From assembly GCF_008065375.1 (NCBI RefSeq), contig NZ_MU084032.1, positions 65,156 through 129,155 on the forward strand: a stretch of DNA of 64,000 nucleotides. Direction: 5' to 3'. The translations under genes and the position numbers were made by a program. The first letter of the stretch is position 1, and each line of letters opens with the position of its first letter. Source of the DNA: Nonomuraea sp. SYSU D8015 (GTDB taxonomy: Bacteria > Actinomycetota > Actinomycetes > Streptosporangiales > Streptosporangiaceae). The notes under the pieces are model-generated. The model searched no databases. It worked only from the letters and a program-made list of their open reading frames with translations, and had not been told where the DNA came from. This document shows positions 17,540-24,427 of this stretch, in pieces.

Positions 17540-18484
17540 TTTGCGTGGGGCATAGCGGCGACCGGCGGCATCGCGAGGACTGTGGGGGCGGCCATCGCGG
17601 CCGAGCCCGGCATGCGGGTGGCCGCCGTCGGCTCCAGGAGCCTGGGCCGTGCCCAGGCCCTGGCCGCGACGCTGGGCGCGGAGTCGGCCTACGACTCCTA
17701 CGAGCGGTTGTGTGCCGACCCGGCCGTGGACGCGATCTACGTCGCCACCCCGCACGCCCAGCACCTGCAGGTCGCCGAGGCCGCCATCGCCGCCGGCAAG
17801 GCCGTGCTGTGCGAGAAGCCCCTCGCCGCCACCGTGGACGACGCCGAGAAGATGGTGCGGCTGGCCCGCGAGGCCGGGGTCTTCCTGATGGAGGCCATGT
17901 GGATGCGCTTCAACCCGCTCATCCAGAAGATCGCCTCCGACGAGCGCTTCGGCGAGATCCGCTCGGTGCAGGCCTCCTTCGGCTTCGCCCACCCCTACGA
18001 CCCCGCACACCGGCTCTGGGCGCCGGAGCTGGGCGGCGGCGCGCTGCTCGACCTGGGGATCTACCCGTTCGGGCTGGCCCAGCTGCTCCTGGGCATGCCC
18101 GCCGAGCTGCACGTCACCGGCTCGCTGGCGCCCAACGGGGTGGACGCGGAGGCCGCCGGGATGCTGCGCTACCCCGGCGGCCGGCACGCTCTCGTGGCGA
18201 CCTCATTGCTCGGGAATTACCCGAACAGCGCCACCGTTGTCGGTACGCGGATGCGGGCGGACATCCAGGCGCCGTTCTGGGCCCCCCAGCGGATCCTCCT
18301 CACCGGGTTCTCCATGGAGCCGGAGGAGCACGTGCTCGATCCGGCGGACAACGGATACGCCGGGGAGCTCCGCGAGGTCCGCGCCGCCGTGGCCGAGGGC
18401 AGGACCGAAAGTTCGATCATGCCTCTTGACGAGTCCCTTGCCATGATGGGGCTTCTGGCCGACGCTCGCGGGCAACTCTCCTGA
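17531..18484 (+). CDS. Gfo/Idh/MocA-family oxidoreductase
   Basis: 317 residues. The N-terminal Rossmann domain (about 1-120) carries WGIAATGGIARTV as the NAD(P)-binding loop and VDAIYVATPHAQH. The family catalytic Lys is in AVLCEKPLAAT (EKP motif, about residue 95). The C-terminal alpha/beta substrate domain includes WMRFNPLIQKI and GGGALLDLGIYPFGLAQLLLG. Members oxidise or reduce sugars, inositols or trans-dihydrodiols; substrate is not deducible. The start is GTG 17531, just before the Rossmann fold. An upstream open frame overlaps the reductase gene but is a shadow. No ribosome site is visible, which fits a leaderless message. Confidence 0.9.
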   Translation: MRDFAWGIAATGGIARTVGAAIAAEPGMRVAAVGSRSLGRAQALAATLGAESAYDSYERLCADPAVDAIYVATPHAQHLQVAEAAIAAGKAVLCEKPLAATVDDAEKMVRLAREAGVFLMEAMWMRFNPLIQKIASDERFGEIRSVQASFGFAHPYDPAHRLWAPELGGGALLDLGIYPFGLAQLLLGMPAELHVTGSLAPNGVDAEAAGMLRYPGGRHALVATSLLGNYPNSATVVGTRMRADIQAPFWAPQRILLTGFSMEPEEHVLDPADNGYAGELREVRAAVAEGRTESSIMPLDESLAMMGLLADARGQLS

Positions 18485-18558
18485 CTGGGGATTTATGTAT
18501 TTGTAATCCCCTTGCCTCATGTATTACCTTATGAGCCATCTCGTGGCATACGTCCGGT

Positions 18559-18589
18559 TTGTCCGGCTATGTCTGACCATCGCTAGATA
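18559..18589 (+). promoter_or_regulatory. Candidate promoter for the c-di-AMP riboswitch transcript
   Basis: TTGTCC (18559-18564) and TAGATA (18584-18589) are spaced by 19 bases, placing transcription start near 18597, exactly where the riboswitch begins. The spacing is slightly long, so this is tentative. Upstream, 18490-18535 is unusually AT-rich and could hold an alternative promoter. Confidence 0.35.
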
Positions 18590-18595
18590 GATCAC

Positions 18596-18745
18596 AGGAC
18601 GTCCTGTGACCGCTGAATCCGCCTTGCGCGGAACCGGGGACCCATGTCCTTTGGGGCGAATCGGCACTTCGGTGCCGTAGGGCAGCTTCCACGCCCGAGC
18701 CCGTCAGCTAACCCGGTAAGCGGCATGGAAGCAAGGAGTAAACCC
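18596..18745 (+). ncRNA. c-di-AMP riboswitch (ydaO-yuaA type)
   Basis: The conserved ydaO core is readable in order: CCGCTGAATCCGCC (18611 on), GCGGAACCGGGGACCCA, GGGGCGAATCGG, GTAGGGCAGCTTCC, CGCCCGAGCCCGTCAGCTAA and ACCCGGTAAGCGG, then GGAAGCAAGGAG. An outer stem is formed by the start (CAGGACGTCCTG). In actinobacteria this RNA binds cyclic di-AMP and turns off cell-wall hydrolase genes. Here it precedes a secreted CHAP-domain protein by only a few bases, which fits. The downstream gene's ribosome site (AAGGAG) lies at the 3' edge. Confidence 0.93.
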
Positions 18746-18750
18746 CCTCG

Positions 18751-19437
18751 ATGGCCAAGTTCCGCATTACCGCTGCCCCGAAGATCAACATCGCCCGCGC
18801 CGCCCTCGGCGCCACCATCCTGGCCTCCGCCTTCACAGCCCACGCCACGTCCACCGCCGTGGCGGCGTCGGACAGGCAGCCGGTCGCCACCGCAGCCGAC
18901 CAGATCGGCGCGACCGCCCCCAAGAGCAACGAGACCAAGATCAACGTCACCGCCGACCAGGTGCTGGCCCTGGCGAGGTCCCAGGTCGGCGTCGCCGAGA
19001 ACGCCGCCGGCGGCGGCACCCCGTACCAGCAGTGGTACGCCTACTCGCAGCGTGCCGCCGAGACCATCGCCCGCGACGGCGGCAACCGCGCCGCCTACCT
19101 GAACGCCCCCTGGTGCGCGATGTTCATCTCCTGGATCGGCGAGAAGACCGGCGCCCGCCCGCAGCTCGGCTGGGACGCCTACACCGTCACCTACGCCAAG
19201 TGGTTCCGGGCGAACAGCCGCTTCGGCACCTCCGCCAAGCCCGGCGCCGTCGTGTTCTTCGCCTGGAGCGGCAGCAAGGACCTCGACGACATCAACCACG
19301 TCGGCCTGGTGGTCAAGGACAACGGAGACGGCACCATCTCCACCATCGAGGGCAACACCGGCAACGGCAAGGTCGAGGAGCGTGTCCGGCCGAAGTGGCA
19401 GGTCGTCGGCTACGGCTACCCCGAGTACGCCGTCTGA
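18751..19437 (+). CDS. Secreted CHAP-domain peptidoglycan hydrolase
   Basis: 228 residues. The signal peptide is about 1-40 (basic MAKFRITAAPKINIARAALG, then ATILASAFTAHATSTAVAAS). After a linker, the CHAP (cysteine, histidine-dependent amidohydrolase/peptidase) domain spans about 70-228. Catalytic Cys122 is in NAPWCAMFISW, His is in DINHVGLVV, and the polar residue is in TIEGNTG. It would cut stem peptides or the amide bond of peptidoglycan outside the cell. Its leader is a c-di-AMP riboswitch, so expression should fall when c-di-AMP is high, as for rpf and nlpC genes in Streptomyces. A 13-base-stem terminator follows. Confidence 0.93.
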   Translation: MAKFRITAAPKINIARAALGATILASAFTAHATSTAVAASDRQPVATAADQIGATAPKSNETKINVTADQVLALARSQVGVAENAAGGGTPYQQWYAYSQRAAETIARDGGNRAAYLNAPWCAMFISWIGEKTGARPQLGWDAYTVTYAKWFRANSRFGTSAKPGAVVFFAWSGSKDLDDINHVGLVVKDNGDGTISTIEGNTGNGKVEERVRPKWQVVGYGYPEYAV

Positions 19438-19456
19438 CCCCCGCACGACAGGGCAT

Positions 19457-19486
19457 GGGCGCGCGCCCCGCACGGGGCGCGCGCCC
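19457..19486. terminator. Bidirectional hairpin between convergent genes
   Basis: A perfect 13-base stem (19457-19469 with 19474-19486, loop GCAC) lies in the 57-base gap between the CHAP gene stop and the convergent ABC ATPase stop. It is symmetrical and likely serves both strands. Confidence 0.8.
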
Positions 19487-19494
19487 GCCGCGTC

Positions 19495-20355
19495 TCACCC
19501 GTCCATGAGCGCGAGATAGCCGTCCTCCAGCGTCGGCTCGGCCGGCCGGGCGCGCGGGTCCGGCGGCGCGGCCGCCACCACCCGGTACCGCATGCCCGTC
19601 CCCTCCGGCAGCGCCGACACCACCCGTCCGGTGACGGGCGCCGGCCCCGGCGTGCTCACGGTCCACACCCGGTGGTAGGCGTGCGAGACGAGGTCGCCCA
19701 CCGTGCCCTGGAACGCCAGACGGCCCTTGGCCAGCACCGCCAGCGACCGGCACGTCTGCGCCACGTCGTCCACGATGTGCGTGCTCAGCAGCACCGTACG
19801 GTCCCCCGCCAGCTGCGCCAGCAACGTACGGAACCGGATGCGCTCCTCCGGGTCCAGCCCCGTCGTCGGCTCGTCCACGATCAGCAGCCGCGGATCGGCC
19901 AGCAGCGCCTGCGCGATGCCCACCCGGCGCAGCATGCCCCCGGAGAACCCCTTCAGCCTGCGGTCGGCCACGTCCGACAGCGCCACCACCTCCAGCAGCT
20001 CGCCGATCCTGCGCCGCCGGGCCGACCGCGAGTGCAGGCCCTTGAGCAGCGCGATGTAGTCCAGGAACCGCCGGGCGCTCAGATCCGGATAGACCCCCAG
20101 GTCCTGCGGCAGGTAGCCGAGCGTCCGCTGCACCGCCAGCCGCCCCTCCGCCGTCGCCATGTCGTGGCCGCCGATCGCCACCCGACCCGACGTGGGCCGC
20201 AGCAGCCCGGCCAGGATGCGCATGAACGTGGTCTTGCCCGCGCCGTTCGAGCCCAGCAGGCCGTACATGCCGGTCGGCACCGTCAGGGTCAGGCCGTCGA
20301 GCGCGCGGGCGCCGCCCTTGTAGGTCTTGGTCAGGCCGGAGACGTCGATGCGCAT
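19495..20355 (-). CDS. ABC transporter ATP-binding protein (antibiotic/lipid exporter type)
   Basis: 286 residues. Walker A is GSNGAGKTTF (about 38-47), the Q-loop lies in YLPQDLGVYP, the signature is FSGGMLRRVGIAQAL, Walker B is RLLIVDEPTTGLDPEER, and the H-loop is LSTHIVDD. The DrrA/CcmA-like layout with about 70 extra C-terminal residues fits exporters with separate membrane subunits. ATG 20355 lies just past the stop of the upstream permease, so they are coupled; an ATG at 20379 in the same frame would overlap it. It powers the permease(s) encoded just upstream, one of which is frameshifted, so the complex may be non-functional. Substrate unknown. Confidence 0.9.
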   Translation of the reverse strand: MRIDVSGLTKTYKGGARALDGLTLTVPTGMYGLLGSNGAGKTTFMRILAGLLRPTSGRVAIGGHDMATAEGRLAVQRTLGYLPQDLGVYPDLSARRFLDYIALLKGLHSRSARRRRIGELLEVVALSDVADRRLKGFSGGMLRRVGIAQALLADPRLLIVDEPTTGLDPEERIRFRTLLAQLAGDRTVLLSTHIVDDVAQTCRSLAVLAKGRLAFQGTVGDLVSHAYHRVWTVSTPGPAPVTGRVVSALPEGTGMRYRVVAAAPPDPRARPAEPTLEDGYLALMDG

Positions 20356-20356
20356 G

Positions 20357-21144
20357 TCAGGACTCGCTTCGTGAGGCATGGAGACGGACCAGGGACAACA
20401 CGGCGGCGGCCAGCGCGATCATCACGCCGATCCACAGCCAGGCGGTGACCGGAGACGGCTCCGGGCGCAGGAAGTCGAACACGGCCTCCGGGCCGGGCCC
20501 GAAGCCGCCCGGGGGGGCGGGGCGACGATGCCGTATCTGACGTACTCACCGGTGGCAGAGAAGATCGTGTGCGACAGCGTCGGCATCATGGCCGCGGGGA
20601 TCAGATTGCCCCAGAACCAGTACGCCACGAACAGGACGCGGAACACCATCGGCGGCAGCAGCAGCGGCCCGGCGAACGCCAGCGCCCCGAGGAACACCAG
20701 CCCCGGCACGATCGACGCCAGGAAGGTCAACGCCGCCCACCCGAGCGCCGACGGCTGCCCCTCGACGACCGCGTACAGCAGGGCCCGCCCGAAGTACGCG
20801 ACCGCGAACGGCACCGCCGTGGCCGCGCACACCCCCGCGTACTTCCCGATCAACCGGGCGGTGCGGCCCGACGGGGTGGCGTCCAGGATGCCGTCCACGC
20901 GCAGCACCCGGTCACGCGACGGCCGGTCGGCCAGCATGCAGCCGTACACGATCGGCAGCAGGCTCACGAGGATCTGGGCCGCGACCGACATCGCCTGCCT
21001 GCCGACCGACCCCTCGTAGTCGTTCAGGTCCAGCGACCCGAACGGCAGGGCGACGATGAGCACGGCGAAGACCAGCGCGTACACGATCCACAGCGACGGC
21101 CGGCGGACCTGCATGGCGAACTCGTAGCGCAGCGTGGCGATCAT
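20357..21144 (-). pseudogene. ABC transporter permease with a single-base frameshift
   Basis: The frame from ATG 21144 reads MIATLRYEFAMQVRRPSLW, then about five membrane spans up to GEYVRYGIVAPPP. It breaks at a run of seven G (20511-20517). Restoring one base continues the protein as GGFGPGPEAVFDFLRPEPS, then a final membrane helix (TAWLWIGVMIALAAAVLSLV) and stops at 20357, two bases before the ATPase ATG. The intact product would be about 262 residues. The perfect continuation in the next frame argues for a sequencing slip in the homopolymer or a very recent mutation. Its ATG overlaps the stop of the 21141-21830 permease (ATGA). Confidence 0.8.
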
Positions 21145-21830
21145 TCGGGCTCCCCACGCAGGACGCGCTCGGCGTTCCCGAGCAGCAGCCAGCCCACGAC
21201 GGCCAGGAGCAGGGCGGTGGACAGCAGGACCAGGCGGTTGAGCGGCCAGCCGTCGCTCCCCCATGACGTGGTGGCGAACAGGTGCAGCGCCCGGTACGCC
21301 GTGTTGTCCGCCAGCGCGCCGCCGAAGATCTGCTCCCCGGTCCACACGAAAGCCACCAACGACGTGGCGGCCGCGGTGCTGCGCAGCGCCGCCGCGGAGC
21401 AGAACCCGAGCACCGCCAGCCACAGCGCCGGCGCCAGCCACACCAACTGCCCCGCCGCGCCGCCGTAGGGGAATGTCCACCAGTTGCTCGCCATCAGCGT
21501 GACGGACACCGCCAGTGCGCACAGCGCCGCACAACCCAGCGTCACGGCCAGGCGGCGCAGCAGGGACGGGCGGTAACCGTGCGGGATGGCCAGCCGGAGC
21601 TCGGCCACCGGATCGCGGCCCGGCAGCGTGGCCGCGACCACACCCGCCAGCAGCGGCACGCCCATCTCCAGGGCGCTCATGGGGAACCAGCGGGTGTTCT
21701 CCTCGCCCGAGCCGAGCGAAGCGCCGAAGACGGCGAGGAGCTGGATGAGGGCGGCCAGGACCGGAGGACCGAGCAGGGCGGGAAGCCCCGCCCTGCGCGC
21801 CTCGTGCCGCCATAGATCGACAGGTTTCAC
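21141..21830 (-). CDS. ABC transporter membrane protein
   Basis: 229 residues with about six hydrophobic spans (for example LGPPVLAALIQLLAVFGASLG, LAVTLGCAALCALAVSVTLMA, LVWLAPALWLAVLGFCSAAAL, LVLLSTALLLAVVGWLLLG) and a basic N-terminus. There is no ATPase or recognised substrate domain. It sits in a minus-strand run: sigma factor, membrane protein, this gene, permease, ATPase. The start is GTG 21830, nine bases after a GCTAC element of a candidate ECF promoter (21840-21866), implying a leaderless mRNA. The stop overlaps the next start as ATGA. It is likely one membrane half of an exporter; specificity unknown. Confidence 0.8.
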   Translation of the reverse strand: MKPVDLWRHEARRAGLPALLGPPVLAALIQLLAVFGASLGSGEENTRWFPMSALEMGVPLLAGVVAATLPGRDPVAELRLAIPHGYRPSLLRRLAVTLGCAALCALAVSVTLMASNWWTFPYGGAAGQLVWLAPALWLAVLGFCSAAALRSTAAATSLVAFVWTGEQIFGGALADNTAYRALHLFATTSWGSDGWPLNRLVLLSTALLLAVVGWLLLGNAERVLRGEPE

Positions 21831-21839
21831 GATCAGTGA

Positions 21840-21866
21840 GTAGCGCCACCCCGCCGCCCGGGTTCA
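21840..21866 (-). promoter_or_regulatory. ECF-type promoter before the ABC membrane gene
   Basis: On the minus strand TGAACC (21866-21861), a 16-base spacer starting CGGG, then GCTAC (21844-21840) followed by TCAC, nine bases before GTG 21830. The same elements with the same 16-base spacing precede the sigma gene itself (23091-23117). This makes it a strong candidate for recognition by the local ECF sigma factor. Confidence 0.55.
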
Positions 21867-21902
21867 CCCGCCTCATGGATGAGGAACCCGTGCGGGCGGG
21901 GC

Positions 21903-22632
21903 TCAACCGGACGCGGCGCCCCGCCGGAGCGGCTCGACGCGGCCCGCGAGCGCGATGGCCGCACCCGCCAGCGCCACGGCCAGCGCGATCGTCCACGGCC
22001 CGCTGCTCCAGATCACCCGATACCCCTCCGGGACCGGCACATCGGTGGACGCCAGCACCGGCACGCTCCACGCCGCCAGCGCCACCCCGATCGCCCCGCC
22101 CGGATTCCAGCACACCGACAGCAGCAGGCTCACCGCGGCCAGCAGCGCCATCGGCCCCAGCCAGGCCGTCACCAGCTCCACCATCCCCGCCGGCGACCTG
22201 CCCGCCACCGCCAGCACGCCCGAGGCCAGCGACGCCAGCGCCAGGTCGTACCCGAACACCAGCGTCACCCGCGCGAGCAGCACCACGCGCGGCGAGGTCG
22301 GCGTGACGGCCACCACCTCGAAGGCCCGATCGCGCTCCGGACCGTAGAGCCCCGCCACCCCGAGTCCCGCCACCAGCGGCGCCCCCAGCCCCAGCGTGGC
22401 CTCCGGGAGCACCGGCCACACCAGCGAGAACACCGCGCACACCGCCATGACCAGGAACGACGCCGCCCAAACCCCCGGATGCAGCAGGCGCGCCTCCATC
22501 ACCAGCAGCTGCCACGCCCGCCGCGGCGCGGACACGGCGTGCGCCCGCACGTCACCGAGCCCGCCCTCCAGCGCCGAGGCGGCCAGCACCGCCGGGATGA
22601 CGCGCTCCACCGGCGGCGCGGCCGGGACCATG
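21903..22632 (-). CDS. Polytopic membrane protein of the ECF/ABC operon
   Basis: About 243 residues from ATG 22632 (MVPAAPPVERVIPAVLAASALEGG). A cytoplasmic segment of about 60 residues (LGDVRAHAVSAPRRAWQLLVMEARLLHPG) is followed by about six membrane helices ending ALAGAAIALAGRVEPL. In similar loci this position is held by an anti-sigma or ABC-2-type membrane protein. The N-terminal part has no zinc-binding HxxxCxxC motif, and the 5' region overlaps the tail of the sigma frame by 134 bases. The true N-terminus is therefore probably lost or shifted, together with the sigma 3' end. A role in transport or sigma control is inferred from position. Confidence 0.55.
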
Positions 22633-23080
22633 CGCTCCGCGCGACGTCCTGATGCGCGAGATCGGCCAGGAAGTGCAGCACGACCACCTCCCGCTGCGCG
22701 AGCGGCAACCGGGCCAGCGCCGCCTGCAGCCAGTCGCCGCCCACGGCCAGCTCCTCGGGCCCCGGCAGCAGGTCGGCCTGCTCGTACGGCTCCGCGGCGG
22801 CCGGCGGCGGCGTCCCACGTAACCGGTTGTGCGCCTGCCTGCGCGCCACGCCGAACAACCAGGTGCTCGCGCTCGACCGGCGCTGGAACGTCCCCGCCGA
22901 CCGCCACACGGCCAGCAGCGTGTCCTGCAGGATCTCCTCGGCCGTCCCCCTGTCGCCGGCCAGCCGGAACAGGAATGCGAACAGCGGCTCGCCGTAGCGC
23001 TCATAGAGCTCGGCCAGCGCGCCGGTGTCGCCGTCGGCGATTCGGGCCAGGACCCGGGCGTCAGGATCGGTCCTCTTCAT
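22499..23080 (-). pseudogene. ECF sigma factor with disrupted region 4
   Basis: From ATG 23080 (MKRTDPDARVLARIADGDTG), region 2 is intact: LYERYGEPLFAFLFRLAGD, AEEILQDTLLAVWRSAGTF and WLFGVARRQAHNRLRG. Region 4 starts normally (LARLPLAQREVVVLHFLADL) but after AHQDVA the frame turns into Arg/Ser/Trp-rich sequence. The recognition helix (normally ...GTVKSRLHRAR) is absent in every frame. The downstream membrane-protein frame begins directly. A deletion of the sigma 3' end plus the start of the next gene, or a misassembly, would explain this. Its promoter (23091-23117) is intact, and the ATG lies ten bases after the GCTAC element, so the mRNA would be leaderless. Confidence 0.7.
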
Positions 23081-23090
23081 CGGCAGGTGT

Positions 23091-23117
23091 GTAGCATCGC
23101 CGGCCCTCCCGGGTTCA
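23091..23117 (-). promoter_or_regulatory. Autoregulatory ECF-type promoter before the sigma gene
   Basis: On the minus strand TGAACC (23117-23112), 16 bases beginning CGGG, then GCTAC (23095-23091) followed by ACAC. The ATG at 23080 is ten bases further on. Element sequence and spacing match the site at 21840-21866, as expected for an ECF sigma factor controlling its own operon. Confidence 0.55.
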
Positions 23118-23290
23118 CTCCGGCGAGAATCGCGCCGCGCCGGAGGCGATGATCGCGGCTGCTGTTTCACGACACAAGAGCAACACCTGCCCATATTGAT
23201 CAAATCACTTGATATCTCTCGCCACTCGCCTCCCGATGATCGATCTGAAACGATCTTTGAAGCATTGTCAAGATCGAGAGGAAGTCAGGC

Positions 23291-23503
23291 ATGCGTGTAC
23301 GAGCAGCGCTGGTCAGCATGGGCATCGCCGCCCTCGCCCTCTGCGGAGCCGCGCTCCCCGCCCAGGCGGCCGCCTGGGAGCCCCACTCCCGATATGGCAG
23401 CTACCGGGCCTGCGTCGACGCGGGGCAGATGTACGTGCGCGAGAACTACAACGAGTACAAGTGCACGGACGGCCCCGGCTACTACCAGCTCTGGCTCAGG
23501 TGA
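23291..23503 (+). CDS. Small secreted two-cysteine protein
   Basis: 70 residues. The signal peptide is about 1-27 (MRVRAALVSMGIAALALCG, cleavage at AQA-AA). The mature peptide is about 43 residues, aromatic-rich, with two cysteines (YRACVDAG and EYKCTDG) probably forming one disulfide, ending YYQLWLR. GAGAGGAAG lies just upstream, and 23190-23285 is AT-rich with TTGATC repeats that may form the promoter. It resembles the many short secreted proteins of Streptosporangiaceae of unknown role; I do not recognise a named family. A 14-base-stem terminator directly follows. Confidence 0.8.
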   Translation: MRVRAALVSMGIAALALCGAALPAQAAAWEPHSRYGSYRACVDAGQMYVRENYNEYKCTDGPGYYQLWLR

Positions 23504-23509
23504 CCGGCA

Positions 23510-23545
23510 GCCCGGTCCTCGGCACGCTCACGCCGAGGACCGGGC
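23510..23545 (+). terminator. Hairpin terminator after the small secreted protein
   Basis: A perfect 14-base stem GCCCGGTCCTCGGC (23510-23523) with 23532-23545 and an 8-base loop. It also lies just past the stop of the convergent hydrolase gene and may serve both. Confidence 0.85.
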
Positions 23546-23555
23546 CCGCCCGGGT

Positions 23556-24368
23556 TCATTCCACGAAAAATCGCGCCAGAGCGCCGGTGACCGCGGCAGC
23601 GTCGTTCTCCATCGGGATGTGGCCGGCACCCGGTACGCGGACCAGGGTGGTGTTCGGGATCTCGGCGGCGAACCGCTCGGCGTGGCGCACCTCCTGGAAG
23701 GTGTCGTCCTCCCCCCACACCAGCAGCTTCGGCGTACGATCGGCCGTCAGCGCGGGCACCAGGCCGAGCGTGTGGCGGCTGTCGGCCGCCCCCGCCAGCG
23801 CCATCCACGACCGGCGCACCCGCGCGTCGTTCCAGGGATCCAGGTAGTCGGCCAGCTCCGCCTCCGTCGCCGGACGGGCCAGCGCCGTGGTGATCGCCGT
23901 CCGGCGGGCGCCCAGCAGTTCCTCCGCCGTCACGGAGGCCACCACCGCCGGATCGCGGAAGCGGGCCACACCCGGCACCGGCCACGAGTCGTACGTCACC
24001 GAGTTCACCAGCGCCAGCCGCCGCACCCCGCCGCCCGCCAGCAGATGCTGCGCCACGGCGCCACCGATGTCGTGCCCGGCGACGTTCAGCGGCTCGCCGG
24101 CGCCCACGGCGGCGGCGAACCGCCTCACCCACCCGGCCAGCGCAGGAACCGCCGCCGTCTCGATCGTGAGCTCCCCCTCCGAGCGCCCCAATCCGGGCAG
24201 ATCCACCGCCACGGGCCGCAGTCCCGCCGCCGCCAGCCCGTCCATCACCGGCTGCCAGACCCGGCTCCAGTACGTCCCGTGCAGCAGCAACACCACCGGA
24301 CCCCGCTCGCCCGCCGTCAGATAGCTCGCCCGGAGCCCGTCGACCTCGATCGTCATTCGTTCAGACAT
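23556..24368 (-). CDS. Alpha/beta hydrolase with Asp nucleophile (epoxide hydrolase/dehalogenase type)
   Basis: About 270 residues. The oxyanion-hole motif is LLLHGTYWS, the nucleophile elbow AGHDIGGAVA places Asp (not Ser) at the nucleophile position, the acid is in VWGEDDTF and the base is His in GAGHIPMEND. Asp in GHDIGG is typical of epoxide hydrolases, haloalkane and haloacetate dehalogenases. The substrate cannot be told. Several in-frame ATGs exist (24395, 24380, 24374, 24368, 24356); 24368 (MSERMTIEVDG) fits family N-termini. It is divergent from a LysR regulator that may control it through the shared 59-base region. Confidence 0.85.
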   Translation of the reverse strand: MSERMTIEVDGLRASYLTAGERGPVVLLLHGTYWSRVWQPVMDGLAAAGLRPVAVDLPGLGRSEGELTIETAAVPALAGWVRRFAAAVGAGEPLNVAGHDIGGAVAQHLLAGGGVRRLALVNSVTYDSWPVPGVARFRDPAVVASVTAEELLGARRTAITTALARPATEAELADYLDPWNDARVRRSWMALAGAADSRHTLGLVPALTADRTPKLLVWGEDDTFQEVRHAERFAAEIPNTTLVRVPGAGHIPMENDAAAVTGALARFFVE

Positions 24369-24405
24369 AGGCATAACCATCGTGTTCTGATCCACCAGGG
24401 GTCAA

Positions 24406-24421
24406 ATACCAGTTAGGGTAT
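24406..24421 (+). promoter_or_regulatory. LysR-type operator in the hydrolase/LysR divergent region
   Basis: ATACC (24406-24410), six bases, GGTAT (24417-24421) make a perfect inverted repeat that contains the T-N11-A pattern bound by LysR-type regulators. It lies 7 bases before the LysR ATG, a position suited to autorepression and to control of the divergent hydrolase. Inferred. Confidence 0.5.
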
Positions 24422-24427
24422 GCCGGT

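Noticed and set aside
20422..22515. Single 697-residue protein across the ABC region
   Set aside because: Only its last third is the real permease frame from 21144; the first part is a shadow of two neighbouring genes.
23536..23557. Third TGAACCCGGG match near the hydrolase stop
   Set aside because: It shares the -35-like element with the two ECF promoters but has no GCTAC at 16 bases and lies at the end of a coding region; likely chance.
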